From positions 2,418,001 to 2,482,000 of the forward strand of contig NW_024037050.1 in the NCBI RefSeq assembly GCF_015706575.1: 64,000 nt of DNA, read 5' to 3'. The notes below the pieces were generated by a model, which was not told the DNA's origin, ran no database searches, and worked only from the letters and a program-made list of their open reading frames with translations. Source of the stretch: Patiria miniata (taxonomy: Eukaryota; Echinodermata; Asteroidea; Valvatida; Asterinidae). Position numbers and translations under genes: made by a program. Each line of letters starts with the position of its first letter. Positions within the stretch are counted from its first letter, which is position 1. Positions 61,101-64,000 of the stretch are shown here, piece after piece.

Positions 61101-64000
61101 TACTAACAGAAATTTCCACAAATGCGTCACTTGACGCATCTTTGGAAATGGCCTTCTTTTATTGTTTTCTTCAAAATGACAGCACACCAGAAAGAATAAT
61201 TTAGTGCCATTTGTAACTCTCTATAAACCAAGTAAGCTTTTCAACAATATTTTCTTCAGTTACTTTCTGGATAGGGGCAAAAGATTTTCTCTCCCTCCAA
61301 ATAAGTGGACCCACAACCATATGCACAGCCACACCTTGGCGTAGTGCTTAAGATCAGCACAAATTTTCTTTTGTACATGCACCCAAAGTCTGTGAAGGTG
61401 GACTGTGTGTTGATCTTGAATTGGCCATTGTGTACGGCCTATTGTACAATTTACGCTCCAGTGCACACCCCGGAGTATTGAAACATATGAGTTTTCGGCA
61501 AGAAATATCGTACAAATACTGTTGAAATTACTCTTGCGAATCAGTATTTGTGGCCTTTGGCTGTATGTCAGAAGTTGGCCGGAAAATATTGCCTTTTGTG
61601 AAAATCAAAAATTTTCGGCAAAAGTAATTCTGGCGGGAAGTGGTTAAAAAACAGCTTCATATCTCTAACTTGATGTAACAAATCATCGCATTAATTATTG
61701 CAAATTTTCCTCGCTTCCAGACATTCCCCAAACCCTGGACAGTCACAGCCTTCGTGACCATGCTGCTCCGTCTCCTCAAGATCGCCGACTACGCCATGAA
61801 GACGCCCATCTTAGAAGCCATCATCATGCTGTATCAACAGGACTCCCTGGCCAACACCAAGGTGGTCATAGACACGGTCATGGGTGTGCTGAACAAGAGC
61901 AGCCCCCCGACTTGCCAGGATGAGGATCAGAAGGTCAGTGCTAAGCCGCATCTGAATGATTTGGCTAGGACCGGCGGTAACGCATGAGTCAATGGGAAGT
62001 GGCTTCAGCAGCTTCCATAGGCGCGTGTGTATTTGGAAGCCGTAGCAAAGTAATTGGAATGCAGCCGCATTTGGTTTTACAAGTGATTCATGATACAGTA
62101 CATCACCAAGAGTTTACCATAATAATAATAATAATAATAACAGGTTCTTATATAGCGCTTTTAACTAAGATCAAAGCGCTTGACATTATTATTACCCCTA
62201 ATCATTGGGCCAATTAAACATTCCATATACCATCTCAGCTCCCTGGGGAGTATACAGTTCGATGCAGCCTGTTAGGCGCAAGGAAGCTAATTCAATCACA
62301 ATAACCATCACTGCCCTCATAGGTACCCATTTACTCCTGGGTGGAGAGAAGCAATGAGTGACAAAGTGCCTTGCCCAAGGGTACACGCACCATGACCCCG
62401 CCAGGACTTGAACCCACAACCTGCAGCTTTACCACAAATCAGTGCCCTTAACCAGGAGGCCACAGCACTCCACAGGTGCAAGTCCATGAGAATGTGGACA
62501 GGGCTGAAAAATGGAAAATTTATGAAATCTTCAAAACTACAAGCATCACAACCTCAAATGTGGTATCAAATAAAAGACAACAAGACCGTTATTTGAGTGG
62601 TGTGCCAGTGAGATGGAATGTAGTTAAGTGTATTTTTTTCCAGAAAAAAAAAATGGTTTGGGGGTTAAACTGATGGATATTAAGTACTCCTTTTGGCATC
62701 TTGTTTTCACATGCCAAATTGTTATGTGAGTTTTGTTTTAAAAGAAGAGAGAAAGGATCGTATTTTGTAACAAAAAAATAATACGCAGAAGTTAGAATAC
62801 GATGATGCAGTATATTTTTCATCGCGTGGTAAGTTGATTTCAGACATGTAACATCCGTAACGGTATAATGTAATGTCCTTAACAACAAAAATATGATGTT
62901 TCCGTAAGGTCAAAGTAGCTTTTTGTAAAACATCATTGGTGTTTTTATAGAATTTACCCACAACAGAGTTATTTCATTAAATTCTTGCAAGAAACTTTTG
63001 TCAATGCGTACTGAATATCAAAACCTATGTCAGAATGGGGAACCTCCCTAATGGTCGCTTACAGTGTTTATATTTAATTCATTAATTCAGCTAACACTAC
63101 ATTAAACATGTCATGTTGTACATAAGACCTAAGCTAGAGTTGTAAGTAAAGTCTGTCGCGATCCAATGTGGCTCATCAGGCCGGTGTTTATCTCCGGTTT
63201 CAGTAGCATGAAACGACTGAGAATATTTCTACTCCCCCTGGATGGGATGCCAGTCCATCGCAGGATTACTCCCCAACTAATGCCGGTACCCATTAATACT
63301 CCTGGGTGGAGAGGGGCAAGTGGGGGTGAAGTGCCTTGCCCAAGGACACAATATATGGCCAGCGGCTGGATTCGAACCCCGGATCCTCTGATCATGAGTC
63401 ACGAACCCTAACCATTAGGCCACACACTCCCATGTCAAACCTATGTCAGAATGGGGAACCTCCCTAATGGTCGCTTACAATGTTTATATCAAATTCATTA
63501 ATTCAGCTAACACTACATTAAACATGTCATGTTGTACAAAAGACCTAAGCTAGAGTTGTACAGGATATTTGAAATTTGCTTTCACTGCGAGTGTTTTACT
63601 TTGTTGTTTCAAATTGGTCAAAAGGCTCTGGATGTAACGTCCGTAACGATGGAATTGTCCCCCCAGCGGAGTTTTGGGATTTGCAGCCCCACAAAATTCT
63701 AATTTCCCATGCTTTCATGTCCACACCAGGGCTTCATCCTGATGTCCCTCAAGGCACTGCAGGCCATGACTAACCCCGACACGGAGATGGTAGTGGAACT
63801 CATCGTCCAGTTCTTGGACGGCGACAAAGAAGTCAGGTCGGTTCCCGTGTCAGTGGATGAGTTGTCCGTAACACTGTTGTAATCCTTTTTTCATTTTCCT
63901 CATTTCAGTAATATCTCATTACCTCCCCCAAGGTAGCCTTGGTCAATGCTCTCGTCGTTCGTCCCGTACGCGGTCAATCGTCGGCATATATCCTCACGCG
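34104..64000 (+). CDS. Large WD-repeat protein with C-terminal helical repeats (WDR97/WDR87-like), 3' end outside the window
   Basis: Exons: 34104-34340, 36480-36635, 37215-37331, 38509-38732, 39619-39837, 40763-40891, 41934-41973, 42329-42464, 43218-43498, 44310-44382, 47728-47910, 49867-50005, 51635-51741, 52406-52556, 53367-53442, 54393-54953, 56557-56580, 57149-57178, 58663-58695, 60231-60618, 61721-61933, 63730-63836, about 1200 codons. WD repeats are clearest in exon 5 (DGSIKVWDD, DCSLRVWSL), exon 11 (DNVIKVWRV) and exon 12 (DGTIKIWDED). Exons 14-16 are charged, 17-20 Pro/Glu-rich (PTPSPP), 21-22 amphipathic helices like HEAT/ARM repeats. Phases agree except at the exon 20 acceptor: 60231 needs two carried bases; 60238 would restore phase. 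The layout recalls metazoan cilium/sperm WD proteins, but the name is tentative. Confidence 0.82.
34379..34882. mobile_element. Palindromic MITE with TA target duplication
   Basis: In intron 1 of the WD gene, 38 bp after exon 1. It begins CAGGGTGAGTAAAA and ends with its inverse, CACCCTG, flanked by TA on both sides. The arms of about 240 bp pair almost to the centre, sharing TCTGTCCACGGATCACAAG and GTTACGGAATTTTAAACACA. The TA target suggests a Tc1/mariner relative. Non-coding. Confidence 0.88.
34985..35071 (-). mobile_element. tRNA-derived SINE fragment (family S1)
   Basis: Read on the minus strand it has a B box (GGTTCAAACCC), a tRNA-like 3' end (CGCTCCAGTCA), then the tail AATTTCTTTGTTCAACTTTT shared with 35202-35300. 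The head is truncated near 35071. An 11-bp inverted repeat (about 35071-35081 and 35110-35121) follows. Confidence 0.7.
35202..35300 (+). mobile_element. tRNA-derived SINE head (family S1) with intact A and B boxes
   Basis: 35202-35274 folds like a tRNA: a 7-bp acceptor stem with two G-U pairs, A box TAGCTCAGTTGG and B box GGTTCAAATCC. The anticodon stem has a mismatch, the loop lacks U33 and the T stem has an A-C mismatch, so a working tRNA is unlikely. The 3' tail (TCAATTCTTTGATCAACTTTT) matches the inverted copy at 34985-35071. Confidence 0.7.
35301..36479. other. Rest of WD-gene intron 1
   Basis: No gene. 36095-36200 contains a small inverted pair (CCGATGCTGATTGGCT with AGCCAATCAGCATCGA), a MITE-like hairpin with arms of about 30 bp. 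Confidence 0.5.
36725..37077. mobile_element. MITE with GCAGGGTTC ends
   Basis: In WD-gene intron 2. The left end is GCAGGGTTCGACTTTA and the right end, reversed, GCAGGGTTCCACCTTAA. GGGCTAGT and AGCCCGGCTGGC motifs recur near both ends. Non-coding. Confidence 0.7.
37592..37957. mobile_element. MITE with GTTATACCTCTGTCTTG ends and a central-left palindrome
   Basis: In WD-gene intron 3. The 17-bp end is repeated inverted at 37941-37957. Inside, 37659-37723 is a near-perfect palindrome centred on CACGT/ACGTG at 37690/37691. Non-coding. Confidence 0.75.
37958..38508. other. Rest of WD-gene intron 3
   Basis: No gene recognised; moderately AT-rich. Confidence 0.35.
38733..39618. other. WD-gene intron 4
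   Basis: No gene. A pyrimidine/C-rich run lies at 38878-38930 and a short TATA repeat at about 39090. Confidence 0.35.
39838..40762. other. WD-gene intron 5
   Basis: No gene. 40030-40260, with TTGACCCCAGTGATCCCATG, an ACTAACTAACGGACTAACGG stretch and CTGCTATCGCAGC, looks like part of a dispersed repeat, but no second copy lies in the window. Confidence 0.35.
40916..41065. mobile_element. Small foldback MITE
   Basis: Ends GGGCCTGTCTCAATTCAT and, reversed, GGGCCCATCTCAATTTAT. 150 bp, beginning 25 bp after WD-gene exon 6. Inside, GTTCCGGACAAGTTCC-type blocks also pair. Confidence 0.75.
41066..41933. other. Rest of WD-gene intron 6
   Basis: No gene or repeat recognised apart from an (AAC)n run at 41088-41107. 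Confidence 0.35.
42672..42802 (-). mobile_element. tRNA-derived SINE (family S2)
   Basis: On the minus strand: A box-like GGTGGTTGAGTGG, then GCACTAGAAAGCAGGAGG, a B box-like GGTTGGAGTCCC and the tail that ends in CACACTGACTATACAGTG. The same head and tail occur at 56747-56875 (+). Confidence 0.75.
42803..43217. other. Rest of WD-gene intron 8
   Basis: No gene. 42880-42980 is G-rich then C-rich, giving a long artefactual open frame of Pro/Gly-rich sequence. Confidence 0.4.
43581..43711. mobile_element. Small foldback MITE
   Basis: 131 bp; the arms pair from CAATTGTTGCCTACTGTGGC inward to TTTTGTACACCC. In WD-gene intron 9. Confidence 0.75.
43712..44309. other. Rest of WD-gene intron 9
   Basis: No gene recognised. 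Confidence 0.35.
44738..45229 (+). mobile_element. TTAA-flanked MITE, family M1, copy 1
   Basis: Flanked by TTAA at both ends; the TIR reads AGCTAGAGTCCATC on the left and its inverse (ATGGACTGTAGCT) on the right. The middle contains AAACTCCCTGTGAAAT, CAGCGCGCACAAG and AACTTTTGATTTGAAAT, shared with the copies at 45266, 50992 and 60754. TTAA targets fit piggyBac- or Kolobok-type transposition. Non-coding. Confidence 0.82.
45266..45737 (-). mobile_element. TTAA-flanked MITE, family M1, copy 2 (inverted)
   Basis: The opposite-orientation copy starts only about 36 bp after copy 1, so the two form an inverted pair in WD-gene intron 10. On the minus strand it begins TTAAAGGTAGCGTAGATC. Its identity to the other copies is lower than that between copies 1 and 3. 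Confidence 0.78.
45738..47046. other. WD-gene intron 10, middle part
   Basis: No gene. 45935-45960 has a short GT repeat. A perfect 22-bp palindrome lies at 46281-46302, in a stretch rich in TTCCGCGG/GAAAACGGA words that looks like part of a dispersed repeat. Around 46990-47035 there are several GACTCGAGTC-like palindromic words. Confidence 0.45.
47047..47162. mobile_element. Small foldback MITE
   Basis: The arms share GAGGCCCCCCTTCARTGG followed by GCATTRTGC, inverted. 116 bp, in WD-gene intron 10. Confidence 0.7.
47215..47408 (+). repeat. 97-bp tandem duplication
   Basis: Two units, each with TGTAAATTTCATSAA, TGCTTCCAGTTTGTC and ACACACCATTTTCATACATT, at a spacing of exactly 97 bp. Intronic, non-coding. 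Confidence 0.85.
47911..49866. other. WD-gene intron 11
   Basis: No gene. 49060-49760 looks like degenerate repeat sequence, with AAAAAAAGGC words, GGGGGT runs and a thrice-used CTTGTGGAGAC motif at about 49421, 49607 and 49639. Open frames of about 100 codons here have no recognisable domain. Confidence 0.4.
50249..50330. mobile_element. Tiny foldback MITE
   Basis: Arms TAGTCTGGTTCCCTGACCCT and, reversed, TAGTCTAGTTCCCTGCCCTG. 82 bp, in WD-gene intron 12. Confidence 0.75.
50455..50706. mobile_element. Foldback element of the GGGCCCAATTTCA type
   Basis: Arms of about 110 bp share CCAATTTCACRGCGCTGCTA, AGCACAAAA and GTTACCAGCCAAAACTC. It is related to the split element at 32238-33222. Non-coding. 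Confidence 0.85.
50992..51542 (+). mobile_element. TTAA-flanked MITE, family M1, copy 3 (best preserved)
   Basis: TTAA at 50994-50997 and 51537-51540. The TIR is AGCTATAGTCCATCATTTG on the left and, reversed, AGATATAGTCCATCATTTG on the right. About 540 bp, in WD-gene intron 12, 92 bp before exon 13. It gives the clearest ends of the family. Confidence 0.87.
51742..52405. other. WD-gene intron 13
   Basis: No gene. 52013-52210 (from CAGTGTGTATCAAAAAAAAA on) resembles one end of a Tc1-type element, but no partner end is found. Confidence 0.4.
52557..53366. other. WD-gene intron 14
   Basis: No gene. A short inverted pair around 52760-52795 (GGGACTCTCAATAC with GTTTGAGAGTCCCAAA) makes a hairpin. 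Confidence 0.4.
53980..54190 (+). repeat. Dispersed repeat family R, full copy
   Basis: Contains GTGCACAATAAGCTCTGG, GAAATCGATCAAAAGGATCC, ATGCGACGCCGATGGCACAT and GACCACCAAGTGAAATGTAG, in the same order as the copies at 8660-9142. In WD-gene intron 15. Confidence 0.8.
55024..55141. mobile_element. PIF/Harbinger-like mini-MITE
   Basis: 118 bp. Ends GGCTGCATCCGAAT and, reversed, GGCTGTGTCCGAAAT, flanked by TAA on both sides (55021-55023, 55142-55144). A 3-bp TAA target is typical of PIF/Harbinger. Inside, TAGAGCTAGGTCTAGG-type words pair with the other half. Confidence 0.7.
55506..55641. mobile_element. Small foldback MITE
   Basis: Arms share AGACCTGAA, ATGACATCA, TTGTTTACAT and GCGCTTTC in order, inverted. 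136 bp, in WD-gene intron 16. Confidence 0.8.
55642..56556. other. Rest of WD-gene intron 16
   Basis: No gene or repeat recognised apart from poly-T runs. Confidence 0.35.
56747..56875 (+). mobile_element. tRNA-derived SINE (family S2)
   Basis: Head with GGCGGTTGAGTGGTAAGAC, GCACTAGAAAGCAGGAGG and a perfect B box GGTTCGAGTCC. The tail is about 55 bp ending in CACTGAGTATACAGTG. A 19-bp direct repeat (CAGTCCGATTCGAACCAGCC) lies just upstream at 56697-56740. It matches 42672-42802 on the other strand. Confidence 0.78.
57179..58662. other. WD-gene intron 18
   Basis: No gene. 57310-57375, with AATAATAATAATG then GTGCTTATATAGCGCTTTAC, is the 3' tail of a SINE of the type seen at 62120-62476 (minus orientation). 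A C-run lies at 57898-57911. The remainder is AT-rich. Confidence 0.5.
58696..59542. other. WD-gene intron 19, first part
   Basis: No gene. A perfect 12-bp hairpin stem with a 7-base loop lies at 58998-59028 in a GC-rich patch. Confidence 0.45.
59543..60018. mobile_element. TTAA-flanked DNA element, copy 2
   Basis: TTAA at 59543-59546 and 60015-60018. Ends GGTTGCAGACTAGTAAAT and, reversed, GGTTGAAGCCAGTAAAT. 476 bp with a G-run near 59705. It aligns in inverse orientation with 28320-29215. Non-coding, in WD-gene intron 19. Confidence 0.8.
60754..61285 (-). mobile_element. TTAA-flanked MITE, family M1, copy 4
   Basis: Left edge TTAAAGGTAGGGTAGATC, with interior blocks ACAAAATTCTAGGATCTCGG and AATTTCCACAAATGCG that parallel copy 2. 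The right end is eroded near 61285. In WD-gene intron 20. Confidence 0.75.
61286..61720. other. Rest of WD-gene intron 20
   Basis: No gene or repeat recognised; AATTTTCGGCAA-type words recur near 61490 and 61610. Confidence 0.35.
62120..62476 (-). mobile_element. tRNA-derived SINE with (ATT)n tail (family S3)
   Basis: On the minus strand: A box TGGCCTCCTGGTTAAGG, B box GGTTCAAGTCC, a central block CTTGGGCAAGGCACTTTG and CTCCACCCAGGAGTAAATGG, then AGCGCTATATAAGAACC and an (ATT)n tail at 62120-62140. About 350 bp and full length. The central block recurs in the S4 SINE at 63145-63435. Confidence 0.85.
62477..63019. other. WD-gene intron 21, middle
   Basis: No gene or repeat recognised; AT-rich. 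Confidence 0.35.
63020..63144 (+). repeat. Direct repeat, left copy
   Basis: A 125-bp segment almost identical to 63437-63560. The two copies enclose the S4 SINE. Confidence 0.9.
63145..63435 (-). mobile_element. tRNA-derived SINE (family S4)
   Basis: On the minus strand: A box TGGCCTAATGGTTAGGG, B box GGTTCGAATCC, the shared block CCTTGGGCAAGGCACTTC and CTCCACCCAGGAGTATTAAT, then a 3' body different from S3 (GATGGACTGGCATCCCATCC). There is no ATT tail. Confidence 0.82.
63437..63560 (+). repeat. Direct repeat, right copy
   Basis: Second copy of 63020-63144, about 96-97% identical, directly after the SINE. Confidence 0.9.

Overview
The window is eukaryotic. It has two intron-rich protein genes with consensus GT..AG splice sites, heavily seeded with transposons. 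The repeat types (Tx1-type LINE, several tRNA-derived SINEs, many foldback elements, one with tandem-repeat arms like the sea-urchin TU elements) suggest a marine invertebrate deuterostome, most likely an echinoderm. That is an inference and no species can be named.

Layout. 1-10616: a pair of inverted arms (1-1077 and 9553-10616) encloses about 8.5 kb that holds a full-length LINE with two open ORFs (1185-8103). The LINE is bounded on both sides by a (CTTT)n/(CTGT)n microsatellite. 10655-24797: a complete 13-exon CYP3-clan cytochrome P450 gene (503 codons) that starts 39 bp after the right arm ends. Its introns hold a young non-autonomous LTR element (13572-15959), several foldback MITEs and a long degenerate CTGG-type array. 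24798-34103: intergenic, made almost wholly of DNA-transposon relics, including a MULE-like element inside a TTAA element, a TU-like foldback element and a hAT-like element inside a foldback repeat. 34104-64000: the 5' part of a large WD-repeat gene followed by a charged/proline-rich region and a helical-repeat region (WDR97/WDR87-like). At least 22 exons are visible and the gene runs off the right edge. Its introns carry four copies of one TTAA-flanked MITE family, tRNA-derived SINEs and many small foldback elements.

The two host genes show no functional link: one is a membrane-bound monooxygenase of the endoplasmic reticulum, the other a probable cilium/flagellum scaffold. The most notable items are the intact microsatellite-flanked LINE, the inverted-arm structure abutting the P450 start and reaching the window edge, and the LTR element with an open, tandemly repeated interior. 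I saw no rRNA gene, CRISPR array or convincing functional tRNA gene.
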